Below are positions 31,159 to 44,100 of a stretch of DNA of 64,000 nucleotides, one piece after another (position 1 is the stretch's first letter; each line of letters begins with the position of its first letter). The DNA comes from Sympetrum striolatum. Lineage: Eukaryota; Arthropoda; Insecta; Odonata; Libellulidae. Location: NCBI GenBank assembly GCA_947579665.1, contig OX388344.1, forward strand, positions 14,378,346 through 14,442,345. The letters run 5' to 3'. Below the pieces are notes generated by a model. It made no database searches. It had not been told where the DNA came from and saw only the letters and a list, made by a program, of their open reading frames with translations. A program made the translations under genes and the position numbers.

Positions 31159-32905
31159 GTCGCGGAGAGGGTTTTCAGTAAACCAACTGATTAGCGAGTT
31201 AGAGGAAGCAGATCGTGAGTTTGGTACCCAAACAATTATAATTACTGGCCCTGAGGAAGGACCTGAGGCCATTACTGACGAAGATTCTGATGCTTCAGAT
31301 CTGGAGGTTGCAGGCAATCCTACTCATCTTCCAAGAAGGATATTAGATGCTGAAGGAGAGTTGGATACTCAAGTAGAAGCGGATGGAGAATTTACTGAGG
31401 AAATGCATCAAACTTCTAGATCTAAAGGACCTTGAAGATCTAAAGTAGCTCAAAAAACATCAGGTACTCCCAGAAAGTGGTTTAGAGGCATGAAAAAATG
31501 TAATTTCAAAATTCCGGATTTTGTCTCGCATGTTTTGCCTGCAGCTTTTTCCAAAGATCAGTATCCATTCCAATCTTTTCAAGTTTTCTTCTGCATTGAG
31601 TTATGCAATTTAATTATGCATCAAACAAACCTGTACGCACGCTCAAGGGGGAATCATGGGTTTAAGGTAACTTTTGAAGAGATATATGCCACTATAGGGA
31701 TATTTCTCTTCTCTGGCTATCATGTTTTGCCTAGGAGGCGAATTTATTGGAATACCGACGAAGACTGCGATGTCAAAATTGTTCGGAATACATGCAGAAG
31801 GAATAGATTTGACGAAATTCTTCGTTATCTCCATTTAGCGGACAACTCGAAAATGGATGTCAATGACAAGCTTTATAAAGTGCGACCTATGTTCGATCTT
31901 TTGAACGAAAAATTTAAACTTGTGTCACCCGGCAGGAATTGTTCTGTAGATGAGTCCATAATTCCCTATTATGGTAGACATGGTGCAAAGCAGTTTATCA
32001 GGGGCAAGCCAATACGGTTTGGGTTCAAACTGTGGTGTTTAGCAGAATCAAGTGGATACTTGATTCATGCAGAGCCTTATTCAGGATCTAGCACGGGACT
32101 GAAAAAAACTCCTCTGGGCCAAGGCGGTGACGTAGTTGTAGGGTTAGCAGAAAAAAGTAATCTACGAAAAGGTACAAGACTTTTTTTTGATAACCTTTTC
32201 ACATCCCAAACGTTATTAGATTACCTAAGAGAAAAAGGGTTGGGAGGATCAGGTACATTGAGAGAAAACCACGTCGACTATAAAACCTATCAGCTGACAG
32301 ATAAAAGTAAATTCAAAAAAAATCCAAGAGGAACCATAGACGAGAGAAACAACGGTAATCTGGGCATTGTTCGATGGAATGATAATGCAGTAGTTACAGT
32401 TATGACAAACTGCATTGCAGGAGAGAGAAAAGTTGCTTCTCGGTATTCTTCTCAAGAAAAATATCGCATAAATATTCCCATACCTCATGTTATCTCTGAG
32501 TATAATAAACACATGGGGGGAGAAGATCTTAGCGACCAATTTTTAGCAACTTATAGGACAAGCATAAGAACAAAGAATTGGTGGTGGCCACTCTTTGCGT
32601 GGGCAATCGATATTTCTTGTGTACAGGGTTGGTTACTCCATAAGCGACTGGGCAATAATATGGATTACCTGCAATATCGCAGAGAATGTGCCTTGTATCT
32701 GATGAAACATTATGGAAAACCACCAGTGGGACGTAGATTCGGGCATACGGGCAATATTAGGAAAGATCGTCTGGATCATCTAATTACAAAAGGATCCTCA
32801 AAATATAAAGTATGTCATCAATGCAAGAAAAGAACTGTGTACCTCTGTCGTAAGTGTGAGGTTTCCTTGCACCCTGAATGCTTCATCCCATATCATGAAA
32901 ACTGA
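31139..32905 (+). CDS. piggyBac transposase, one in-frame stop
   Basis: One frame runs 589 codons from the first ATG to the TGA or TAA at the end, apart from a TGA at 31433-31435. The usual family length is ~590 residues. The N-terminal part is acidic, as in relatives, and starts SRRGFSVNQL. The core carries the catalytic Asp triad in its known contexts: SVDESIIPYYGRHG, LFFDNLFTSQ and HMGGEDLSDQF. WWWPLFAWAID follows the third. The C-terminus is a Cys-rich RING/PHD-like zinc domain (CHQC...CRKCEVSLHPECF). The enzyme would cut and paste at TTAA without footprint. The start is probably created by splicing (see leader); the unspliced ATG would add seven residues. The single stop, possibly a CGA-to-TGA change, makes it a recent pseudogene unless it is polymorphic, read through or an assembly error; a 471-residue product from the ATG at 31490 would still hold the whole catalytic core. 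Confidence 0.93.
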
Positions 32906-33007
32906 AATTAATGTATTTGTATAATTGAGAAAATGTTAATGTTTTTAGTAAAAAGCAATAATTATAATTTCCATTCTTTGTAAAATGTGTTTAAATGATT
33001 TGATTAT

Positions 33008-33019
33008 AAAATAAATAAA
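33008..33019 (+). terminator. Polyadenylation signal region of piggyBac
   Basis: Overlapping AATAAATAAA ~100 bp after the transposase stop. Confidence 0.5.
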
Positions 33020-33251
33020 TTTTAAGCTGAATAATTAGTTCTATTTATCATTTAACAATCGAAAGAGGGAAATGCCCAACTTTTGACTACGCAAGTGCCC
33101 GTAAGCAACTCAAGTTGCACGTCAAAATTACATGGATATAAAAATTTTAAAAAAATAATTAAATATATTTGTGAGTCTTTAGTAACGCTGGAAAGATAGA
33201 AACATGAAAAAAATATAATTTATACAAAAAAATGTTCTGGGCACTAATGGG

Positions 33252-33255
33252 TTAA
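33252..33255. repeat. TTAA target duplication, right
   Basis: The partner of 30402-30405. Confidence 0.95.
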
Positions 33256-33860
33256 TGTACAGAAACAATACACATTACTTCCAGATCATTTTTCTACTAT
33301 GATAAGCATTGGAACTTTATTTACGTTCATTGAATTGGCAGTCAACTGTGGTCGCATTTTCAAATCAAAGAATTACTTATTTTGATTACATATCCCAAAT
33401 TTGGTTCAATTAATTGTTCATTCATTTATAAAACATAGGAAATTCTAAATACTAAGAAAGTGCGTCAGTTTTCATATTACTAATGCTCAAATGATGGCTA
33501 AAGCTATTTTGTTTAGCATTGTCGTAGAGACATTGAAATAAAACTTTACATACGGTTTGCTGAACGTATTTATTCGCAAAACATTACTTACAATAATTTT
33601 ACCCTAGAGATTAGGAGGCTGTTGACGGCGATCATGACTGACCGATTGAGGATCGGATGGCCACGGAGATATGGCATCAGTGGGCTGAAGGCCTCAAGCC
33701 AAATTCCTTCTAACTCTTTTGAAAGGTCCAGAGGGCACCACCAAAACATAGGAGGGAGGGAGATGCCAGAGCCAGTGCAAGCATCATAGATGATCTTAAT
33801 ACTCATCGGCCAATGACTCTGAATCATCCCTTGCTCTCTGTCCTTCCGACACCATGTGAC
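33256..33860. other. Unidentified; minus-strand open frame
   Basis: Positions 33887-33588 on the minus strand form a 99-codon frame that overlaps the Tigger end and has no recognisable domain. Its moderate GC content differs from the surroundings and could reflect another decayed element. Confidence 0.4.
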
Positions 33861-34505
33861 TACAGTGAAACCTGCCTCAACGGCCACCTCCCTTAAGCGG
33901 TCACCTCCTCAAGCAGCAATTTTTAGAACGGTAAAATAGCATGCATAAACAATGTAAATTTCCCCTCCTTTCAGCTGTCACTAAACAAGTAGTTTACGAG
34001 CAAAAGAGCGAAGAAGTTACCTGTGAGTGGACCGATGATCCAAGAGAAAGTTCGTGAAATAGCGAAGGAACTGGGGGTGAATAATCTTGTTGCCAGCAAT
34101 GGCTGGTTAGTGTGTTTCAGAAAACGTCATAATATTCCATTTTGTGCAGTGTGTGGAGAAGGGGGAGGTTTAAAGGATGTTGACGATTGGAAGAAGAGAT
34201 TACCATCCCTTTTAGATGGTTATGCCCCTCGTGACATATTTAATGCTGACGACAGTGGCCTTTTTTATCGGTCAATAGCTAAAAAACCCTCGGCAATGAG
34301 ATGTGCAAACGTGGAAATGTGTCAAGAGAAAGATTATCAGTGCTGCTGTGCTGCAACGCGGTGGGAGAGAAACTATTGGCAATAGGGAAATCTCTGAGAC
34401 CTCGTTGTTTTAAAAGAGTAATGCCCAACAGTTAGGAGTAATTTTCGAATCTTGGCTGAAGAACTTCAATGCTAAGATGGTCAATGAACAGCAGAAGGTT
34501 TACAT
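33861..34505 (+). mobile_element. Tigger/pogo DNA transposon, deleted and frameshifted
   Basis: The left terminus CAGTGAAACCTGCC begins at 33863 directly after TA, as in pogo/Tigger elements, and continues with CGGCCACCTCCCTTAAGCGG. An internal deletion joins this end to the transposase. VSGPMIQEKVREIAKELG and FRKRHNIPF belong to the CENP-B-type DNA-binding domain, and DIFNADDSGLFYR holds the first catalytic Asp of the DDE domain. After 34,320 the reading shifts frame to VSRERLSVLLCCNAVGEKLL and then to LGVIFESWLKNFNAKM. It stops without a right end. Confidence 0.85.
34023..34320 (+). pseudogene. Tigger/pogo transposase fragment
   Basis: About 100 codons cover the second half of the HTH_CENP-B domain and the start of the DDE_1 domain. 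The frame is also open a little upstream (RAKKLPVSGPM). The N-terminal HTH and the later catalytic residues are missing, and at least two frameshifts follow. Non-functional. Confidence 0.85.
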
Positions 34506-35418
34506 GGGTAGGATTGATTTCTAACCACATTCCAGTAAGAATAACACTCTTCAAAATATTTCTCTATAAATTTCAAAATTTGATAAATGGTGGCTAAGGA
34601 TAGAATTTAATTTAAAAATCCCTTTCTCACAAGGAGCAAAGATCTAGAAAGCAAAACTGAAATGCTTCTACAATTTAATGTAATTTAGATACATGAAGAT
34701 ATGAATGGTTGACATAAGGTATTAAAATATATCTAAATAATATTTGTTGAACAATGTGGACACAAAACCTTTCTTCACCATACCTTTTCTGGGTTGATAT
34801 CACAAAAATAAGTAGAATTCGTCCAACTAACTAATGAGGTATGTAAATTATTTTCACAGTTATTAAGATCTATCAAATTTATTATTACCATGAAAATGAC
34901 CACTATATATATTCCTTTACATTTTTCCTTTTTAAATGCCAATCTTGCAGGAGGAGGCTTCTCTCCTTATAGTATGCATTTGTAAGAAGATGAGGAGAAT
35001 ATTACTGAGAATTGTCATCATCATCAAGAAGGACCAAATCTGTCAGTAATCGCCATTCCACTGTCAACTTGCTTCATGTCCGTAATGCCGATGATATTGA
35101 ATCCATTACGAATTCCTCATAAACCTCTTCAATTCGCAGACAAATTTCATAACATAAAATGTAATGAACATGCTTCAAATATGTTCCATTTACTATAGAC
35201 CTACGTAAGATTCTGAATAAATAAATGCATAATCTTGGACTAATTCTACAGAATACACGCGTTTCCTTATCATACCTATTAATGTATATAATTATTATAT
35301 TAGTGAATGAATGTTTAAAATTGAATTACTTTTAAATGAAATATTAATGAACTTAATATATATTAAGTTCTATACTATATATTGTTCTTATCGTTATTGT
35401 AAGTTCTATAAATATCTA
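34506..35418. other. No recognised gene
   Basis: AT-rich; nothing identified. Confidence 0.5.
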
Positions 35419-35640
35419 TGTCACATCAGAAAGAATATATGGTAAAATTTCCGTAGGAAATATCTCGGAAATTGAAGCTCTTAGGAAGGATTGGAAATAA
35501 TATATATATTAGCCGCCATCCTTCATCTACAACATGGTGGAAGTTTTGTCTGGATATCTGCAGTATTAAGGGAGATATAGAATTAATCCCAAACAGTCCT
35601 AAACGGAAATTTTACCGAATATATTCTTTCTGATGTGACA
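35419..35640. mobile_element. Short MITE with ~37-bp terminal inverted repeats
   Basis: The left arm starts TGTCACATCAGAAAGAATAT; the right arm ends with the inverse ATATTCTTTCTGATGTGACA. The arms match over ~35 bp with a two-base length difference. A second inner pair (TTTCCG / CGGAAA) is included. There is no coding capacity and no clear target duplication, so the superfamily is undecided. Confidence 0.8.
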
Positions 35641-37086
35641 AAGACAAACCAATTGATTTCTTTGATAATTGAGGTAAACAGATTACAAACATTTTACTCT
35701 ATACTATTCTATAAAAATACTCTATTCTAACAATTATCTATAGGCTAACTTATAAATCTTTAGTATAAAAGTTTACTAAAACTATTTCGGCGAAAATTTA
35801 AAGCTTGATGGTATCATTTTTACGGTACTTCCCACACATTTTGTCTCTGCAAGACTCGATAAGGAAGAATCAATATTAACCCATCAATAGCCAGCTTAAA
35901 AATAGATTTATTAAAGTTAAGTAAAGTAGAAGATATAAATTACGTTTCTTTCCTGCCTCACATGTCACATTTCAACGTACCTTTGGGAAACGTTGCCAGA
36001 TCGAAAGTAAAATATGCACACTTTACAAGTGTGTGGCTAGGATCGATTGAATTTTCCTCTCTATAAAGTAATGAGACCTGTTAAGAGCCATGAGTTCGCT
36101 AGATTACTATAATACATATTAAAAGTAATAAGGTTGATATCTGATGTAAAATAGTAATACCATTACATATTTTTATAAAGTGACTCCCTAAGCATGAAGC
36201 GACAACTGAAAGTTTATAGTATTTATGAGGTTACTTTAGGTTGATATTTATGTAATATCGATGAATCAATCGGTAAACGAGTGAAAAACAACGTATTTTC
36301 TACAGCCGTGGGCGTACCTTATAGTTTTCTTCGTAAGAGTAAAAAAATTCAATTACGAAACTTTTCCGCAGTTACCAAAACAAAGATAGTTGAATTACGT
36401 TACCCCGTAATTGTCCAATCAAGAATTCTTATGTTCATCATACTAATTGTATGGCAAATAAATGTTTTCCACTTTAACTTAGCGCACAATAAATCATAAA
36501 AATAATATTAATAGGCTAATCATCAAATTTATTGTTCTTCTTCGATTTATTATGACGCTTCTCACTGTCTTTCCCCGCCGTCCTATGCTATGACGGCGCG
36601 AAGGTGAGAAAAAGCACTCTCATGGATAGATAATCGCTGCTATCACCCTCCGTCGTTTGTATGATGTTGCCCCTGTCAACGACGTCGCTCTCACCCTTCT
36701 CACAGTTACATAATCGTGGTGCTGGTTTTTGAGGGATTTTTTTAGGTTTCAAAGGTCGACTTATACGAGGACATATGCGTTAATATATTTTTCAGTGTTT
36801 AGTCAACCACTTTTCCTAAAGATGTCATACTATATCTTGTTGTATTTTTCTTGATGATTTATCAAATTATATTAGCGGTAGGATTATGGAAGGGATAAAA
36901 CAAGCATTATTCATTTTTTGTTCATATATGTTTTCATATTTCAGCAAAATTGAACATTTTTAGGAAATCTTAGGAAATGTACTTTTAATATATGAGCCCT
37001 TATCATCAGGCAGTCATCCTAGTACATCTTATCTCAGTCATCTAAACCTGAAAAAAGATTTATCCATTAAACATACAAACAAAGGT
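35641..37086. other. No recognised gene
   Basis: Mostly AT-rich. A CpG-containing patch at ~36550-36720 (around GACGGCGCGAAGG) and GGTCGACTTATACGAGGAC at ~36754 look repeat-like but could not be assigned. Confidence 0.45.
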
Positions 37087-37092
37087 TTTATT
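37087..37092 (-). terminator. Candidate polyadenylation signal for BicDR
   Basis: AATAAA on the minus strand, ~870 bp after the BicDR stop. It is the best signal I saw in this stretch, but 3' UTR length is unknown. Confidence 0.3.
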
Positions 37093-37959
37093 GGTAAGAA
37101 GAAGATGTGTTCCTTACAAATCGTGGTGATCTATTCAAAAGTATATACATTTGAAAAATTACATAAATCATAGCTATACTTTCTACAGAATGACAGCAAT
37201 TAATAATGAATTATATACAGACATTTGAAACAATTAAGAGCCAGTTATTGTATGAATGAGAGTTTTAACTCCAGGTTCATAAAATTATATTTATCTAAAA
37301 TTTAAAGAAAATTAACACAAACAATTATTTATCTTGATTCTCTTTATACCCTGACATATAATTCTTATATGAACGTAACTGAGATAACAAATTCACAAAA
37401 AGAGAGTTCTTGGAAAGAAAAGTAGTACATATACTGATAAATTCTGATGACAAACTAAGAATAATATATCAGAGAATTAGACTGGAATAAAAACTATTTT
37501 AAAACAGTTCACTCAAACTATTTTTCAAATTAACACTGTTTCTAATAAATTAATTAACATTTTTCAAATTTTGTTCTTCATGTTGTGATAAAATTTAATT
37601 GTGAACACATTTGGTTGGCTTCACAACATCGGAGAAGCTTTAGCTGCTTCAATTAATGTGCCCATAACCTGGATGCATTCTTTTAATCCTGCCAGCAGGA
37701 TAGATCAGTATGCAATCATATAAACTTCTCTGTGATAAAAAAGAGATCAACATTCATAATTCTGTTTACAAATAAGTTATGGTATAATTTTCCTTTGGTT
37801 AGGCTTCACAAAAGGTAATTTTAGTCCTTTACTACCCATTCCTTTTTTCACGAGTTCACCTTTCAGCATGCCTGTTATCACAATGTAGTCAAATATTTAC
37901 AAATATTTTTAAATTAATATTTCTGAAGATCATTGATAGCTTCTTCCAGAATGAGATGA

Positions 37960-38148
37960 TTATCTGTTAAAGAAACCAAACAATCGAGAATTTTGTCTCT
38001 TATCAGTGGCACAGCCATCATTTTCTTGGCCTCTCGATGACTTCCTTCTGTGGTTCTGTTGTGACTGTAGTTGCCGTTGTCGATGCCTCTGCTCCTGTGT
38101 CGTCAGCTTCTTTTTCATTTGTTCATCAAGTAAATGGTGCATGTCCAT
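37960..38148 (-). CDS. BicDR: BicDR terminal coding exon
   Basis: 62 codons plus stop: MDMHHLLDEQMKKKL, a Gln/Arg-rich basic stretch, then RLFGFFNR-stop. Acceptor CTTTGCAG|ATG. The family's C-terminal Leu-Phe-x-Phe-Phe is kept. Confidence 0.92.
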   Translation of the reverse strand: MDMHHLLDEQMKKKLTTQEQRHRQRQLQSQQNHRRKSSRGQENDGCATDKRQNSRLFGFFNR

Positions 38149-41100
38149 CTGCAAAGTTAATAAGGATACAATTCCTAAATATTTATGAATGTGCATAAAC
38201 AAAGTTAATTTCATGGGAGAAAATTGATTTTATGTTCAACAAATTCACTGATAATACATTAACACTACAAGATAGGTGGGCTTTATCTATAAGGTTGAGT
38301 TAGCGTCATTAATTTATTTAATCCAAAGGTGTATAAAATTTACAACTTTGTATCTTAGCTAAATTTTAATGAGATTTATAAAACCTATTTGATTTTAATG
38401 AAACCATTCAATGATCTTTTAGAAGGGATTTAGAGGAGTAATTGACTTATTTCTCAACAACAAGAGAAAAATATTTTTGGCAAATGATGCATAAGTGATA
38501 AGAGGATTTGATTGCACCTTGATTTGAATACTGTGTGGGTTTTTAATCTTCTTAGAAGAAGGTGAGTATGGAAGAAGAGTCTTGAAAATGGGTGGTACAA
38601 AATCCAGTTATCTCAATGGCAGAGACTGAATGACGTGAATCTCTTTATCGCTGTTGATATATCAGTCCAATAATTTTCCGCCAAATGGAAAGTTATGATA
38701 TTACGCCAGATAACTTACCTGCCACTGTTCCAACTGCTGACTAAGCTCAACCTTTTGCTGAACAGCCTCAATCAGCTGTGAATTGATCTGCAGAAGATCT
38801 ATTCTTGTTTTAGCTAGTTCCACTTCTGCAGCATTCTTTCTAGTGAGAGCTTTGTCTCTCATTTCCCATGCCTTAGCAACTGATTCTTCTTTTGCATGCT
38901 CACTACTATCTGCGTCTGATCTGGCCACATCTCGCTCTTCTTGAACAGCACGCAGCTGAGCTTCACACACACTTAACTGAAAATAGACATTAGGGAAACC
39001 ATATTAGGAAGAAAGATTTTAATTTTGAGGATTCACTCTTTATCAATGTTATCCACTACCACTAATTTTATACACTATCTTTTAGTTGTCTGAAATATTT
39101 AATCTATAACATGAGTAGAAATTCGACTATGAAGGAATCGAAACAATTCAATCTGGTGTCAAAGTTGGAAATAGTAGCTCATTCTTTGTGGAGAACCAAA
39201 GTAGAAAACAGAACTGTATTTTATACGCAGGTCAAGAATCCTTTAAAGAGATCAGATTAGGAGCAAGGTCGTGATTGCTTGATAAATTCGGAAAGAGTGA
39301 ACTTGAGGAAGATTCAATTTATATTATGCAACCCCACAGCTACTTTGGCCAATCTGAGAATGTTCATAAAATAAGAGAATTACATCCAGTACATTATCAC
39401 AAGGGAACCCTGTAAGATTAACATGACCATGATGAAACACTACCAATCCCATATTTTTCCCTTTAGGCTTTAGTTTTATATATGCTACATGTTGTTTTTC
39501 TGACAAGGGCCACTATGATATCAGTTTAAAAAGTTCTTTGACAGCAGAAGTCAATATGGGTCCTCACTAGGAATGAAACCTGGGACCACTATCACCAAAG
39601 GGAAATGCCCTACCCACTAAGCTATTCAGGAGCCCTCTATGCCCTACCAATGGATTAGCTCATGGTTCACCGGGTTCATCACTCAAAATAATAGAGTAAG
39701 TTTCCACTATATTATGGTCCACTTTTGGTGCTCCTTATTAGGGTGCCCCAAGACGTATTGGAAAAAAAATTGTTTGCAAATTCAATTACTCATAGCCTCT
39801 AATTATTTTCTATTTGGCCTCATAAAACTTACCCATTAAATATTATTGTGATTGGATTGTGGTAACCAGTGCCGACTTGATGCCAAACAATTTCGAGAAA
39901 TGAAAATTTGAACAGACAAGGGGGACACCAGGTTAATGGGTAATTAACTAATGGATTCTCACTAAGAATTTTGCAAAAAATCTATGAACGGCATTTTTCG
40001 GAAAATTAGGTCGACTTCAACCCCCTGTATAAATTTAATGTGCAGGAATCAAATTAATTTACTTAATAATAATAGTAATGGCTGCATATAGAATTTATTC
40101 AGCACTAACTAAGAGAAGTATCAAAATTTGCACAAACAAAAACCACTTTTGTATTTTTGGCCAGCTGTTTTTGATTCTATATAGCCCTCTGTATGAAGTT
40201 ACATATATTAGAATAAATATTAACTAAAATTAAAGAATGCTTGGAAGGTATCAAGATTATATTTAATCGCAAAAAGATATGTTATCAGAGAAAGAAATGG
40301 AAGAAAATAAATTCTTATTAACTCGAGATCTATTTAGCAATATAGGTGTATGTCGTGGTTGCCTAACTCCGATATTCAGTTGCTATTGTTTTATAAACAA
40401 AAGCCCATTGAGTTAAACGGCCAGACATGTGCCAACTTTTTCTACAACTAACAATAAAGATTCATGAGAATCCGTCAGTTAATTACCAATAAACCTGGTT
40501 AACCTTATAGGTACAAATTTTCATTTCTCGAAATTGTTTGGCATCAAGTCAGCATGGGTTACCACAATCCAATCTCAATAATATTTATTGGGTGAGTTTA
40601 TGAGGCCATATAGAAAAAAATTAGAGGGTATGCGTTCGAAAAAAAATACTTATTTTTTGGGACACCCTACTCCTTTTATCATGCAAGCCTGTGTATGGCA
40701 TTTTCCTAAATAATGTGTCTAATTTGCAGCTACTCTGTAATAAAGACATATTTCTGCACCTTATTCTAAACATGCTTGAAATAAATGCTGATTGGCAAAC
40801 ACATCACAATCAGTTACAATTTTTGTAACAGAGAGGCAATTCCTCCTTAACCCTCAAGCACTCACGCCCCATGGCGTAACATGATAAGTTGCGCTGGCGC
40901 ACTCCGTGCACCAGTGATTATTTTTTAAACATTTTCTTCAAAACAGATGATTTCCATAAATTTATAATTTATAGCCATTATACAATAGTTTAAGCCTTGA
41001 AAATTAATTGATTGCATTTATATTTTAATAGATTTTCAATGATAAGTGGAATAAACCACGCTTTAACATTTTTAAACACTTGAAACCTTCAAGGAAATAA

Positions 41101-44100
41101 CTTATATATAAAGTTGTGCACAAACCTTCACAGTTCACATTCATTTATTATTAAACAGTAATGGTCTTATTATCACGAAAGAATTACTCCTCTTTGCAGT
41201 AAAATATTCAGTTGAACCTGGGCACGGGGTCCACCAGCGCGACATGAGCTTCAAAAGAGTTTTTTGATGCCGTAAATTGAACCCAATTTCTGCAAAACTC
41301 GGGTGGTACATAGATAACATTATTGTAGGAAGACTTGAGGGACACAGAATGATTATAATGGAAGACAAAAAGTTACGAATGAAAATTATACACTGGCGCA
41401 CTCAGTGCACCAGCGCGAGTGCTCGAGGGTTAAAATTACCCTCTTCTACATTTGACAGTCTATGGAGTTCAACATGGGTAAGGAATCTGGATGTTATTGG
41501 GTCAACCATGTTTCTTCACATTTCCAATTAACGATCACATTTAAAAAATAGGCATAGGAATGTTTAATATAGTGGAATCCTTGCCCACATACTTCTTACA
41601 CAGGAAGTGGAGGATCAATATCCATAAACTAGTTATACTAAGAGTCTGTGACCACCCAAAATTCCTTTTATTCACTCTTTGCTTACTATGGGGGTAAACA
41701 AGGTTGAAACTCAAAAGAAACTTCACCCTATAACTACTATGTGTGAATGGCCACTCTGTATCACCCACTTTGATTAAAACTCATTTTGAGGGGTTTTCAA
41801 ATTAATTTGATCTCATTGAGAATATTTTGGTGATTTTTATCAAAACTAAAATTGACTGCCATTAGTGAGATCTTGGATTTGGAATCTTAAAATTAAAATC
41901 TGTAAGTTTTACCCATAATAATTACTTTAAATTTTTGTTTCTATCGTACCATAAAAACGTATACATATAAATTTAGAAAGTGATAGGATGATCATACTTT
42001 GCTAGTCAGATTCATGCATTCGTCTGTTTTTCTTTTCAGTTCATCCTGTACATCATGAAGCTGCCGTTGGGCCTTTTCTGCTGATTCCTTTGCTCTATGG
42101 AGTTCGGTTTCCAGCCTCTCAATCTGCTCTGGACCATGTCCACAGTTGGGACAGATGCCATTCTCCTCCCCAAGCCTCAACGTTTCTGAAAGTTGCTGCA
42201 CCACACTTCTCAAGAATCCAGGCTGCAAAATTATAAGGATTCACTTCATAAAAATTTTAAGGAGAGGAAAATGTATGAAATTGCAAACTATGGCCACTCT
42301 TTCAGTAAACGTTTGTTGACCCTGATTTTAGATAGTTCATGATTTCTACACAAAGAAACGAACAATAATAGATAAGTTGATGATGGAAATAATTTCATTC
42401 TAAAGAATAACACATTACTAATAAGACTTGAACTTACCAGTGCATAATGTGGAAATTTTGTGTTCAATTGACTATTTTTTTAAAGTCTTAAAACTTTTAA
42501 AATGAAGTTTTAAACCATACCAAGTTCCAAAATAAAGCTTGCCATGGACATAAATACCTATATGCAAAGAGTAACTAGTATAGTAACTAGAGTATAGTTA
42601 CTCTATGCCTATACGTATGTATGCATTTTTGACTTCCAGAATTTTGTTTATGAATATTTTATTATTATTATTATGTTAAATCACCACCAGGTGGCAGAGT
42701 TTGGTATTTTACAATGATGTTCATAAATTCAAGTCATGGATAGACATATTACAACAGAACAATTTAAGGTGATTAAAGGTTATAAAAGGTGATTCATTAA
42801 CATTTCATGATTTAAACTCAAAAATAATACTTTTACTATATCAAGTTGAAAGAAAAACAATACCCAATTATACACTCATTTTAAGAAGTAATTCCCTCAT
42901 ATCAGTTCAAATAACAAAAGAAAAGAATGTTTGGAATTAAATTGCTCTTATTAATCACAGGCGTGAAAGATTTTTCTATTACTGTAATTCTCCAAATAAT
43001 GGAAGGATAACATTCCTGAGTCCTAAACCCTTGGAAAATTTAAAGAACCCATAATTGAACTTTTAATCTTGAATTTACACTGGGTTAGTTATGCGATCTT
43101 ACTTTGTAATGCAAAGTAAATAATTTACCTTAATTTTTTCTGGACTCATCTGATCATCGTCATTTGAAGATGACATGGAGGTGCTAGACATTCCCGAATC
43201 CCACTGAACTCCTCTCCTAAGGTGATCATTTATGCATTTCAGCTGCTTACAGGATGTCACTATCTCTTCTTGTAGCTTGCAGAAGAATAAATCAAAAGAA
43301 TATAGAGTACCTTTTCAAATAGATTTATACATATTTTTTTAGAAATATGAAAGGGGCTGATATAATACACAAACTTTGCAGCATATTTTAATTATGGTAA
43401 AGTAGGATTAGGGCTTTCACTGTAGACATATTTCTTCTATTCATCCCAGCCAAACTTAAATAAACAACTTTTATTATAGTTAGCCGGATATTGAGGAAAC
43501 CCATGACAATAATAAAGAAAGGAAGAAAGAGGATGGGGAAGAAAAACATTTCTTGGTTAGATTAATGAGAGGGGAAGTGTTTAGGAAGTTGTAATGTATA
43601 AAAAGGCTAATTTACTTTTAAAATGTACAAAAAGATTGCTTTACTTAGTCCAAAAACAGCTGTGAAATAAAATAAATTGTGGAAGTTAGGAAGTACAGTG
43701 TGTTATTATGGCTTTCCATGGTATCTGGCTGACTTCATATTGCATACTGCAAGCATATCGATAAAATTAATTGTAAGTCAGAATCATATAGAGTGAGTCC
43801 TTAAAATAAAAAAAAATGGATTGAAAATATTCTTAATATTCGCTGCAATTTATTCATCTGGAGTCGAACCCGGGTCTTCCCGGTGATACTTTCTATGCAG
43901 CACAATCGAAGATCACCATCTCTAACTATGTGTGAAAATTCAAGCAGAAATATTAGCTGCAACTACCTCAAACGACGTCTTACTTTTCCCTTATATTCCT
44001 TATAAGAGAAATGTTAATGTGCTCTGGCATCGAACCCAGGAATAGTAAGGTCTTATGAAATTTTTTTTCTTAAACCAATTCTTACTATACATCTTCCAGC

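Larger units (their letters stand above)
30406..33251 (+). mobile_element. piggyBac element, nearly intact
   Basis: A 2,846-bp element flanked by perfect TTAA duplications (30402-30405 and 33252-33255). The left end is CCCATTAATGCCCGTATG and the inverted right end is CCCATTAGTGCCCAGAAC, so the core TIR is ~14 bp starting CCC, as is usual for piggyBac. Subterminal GCAACTTAAGTTGC-like palindromes lie at ~30430, ~30774 and ~33104. It contains a single transposase gene with 5'-leader introns and an AATAAATAAA polyadenylation region at ~33008. Good preservation suggests a young insertion. Confidence 0.95.
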
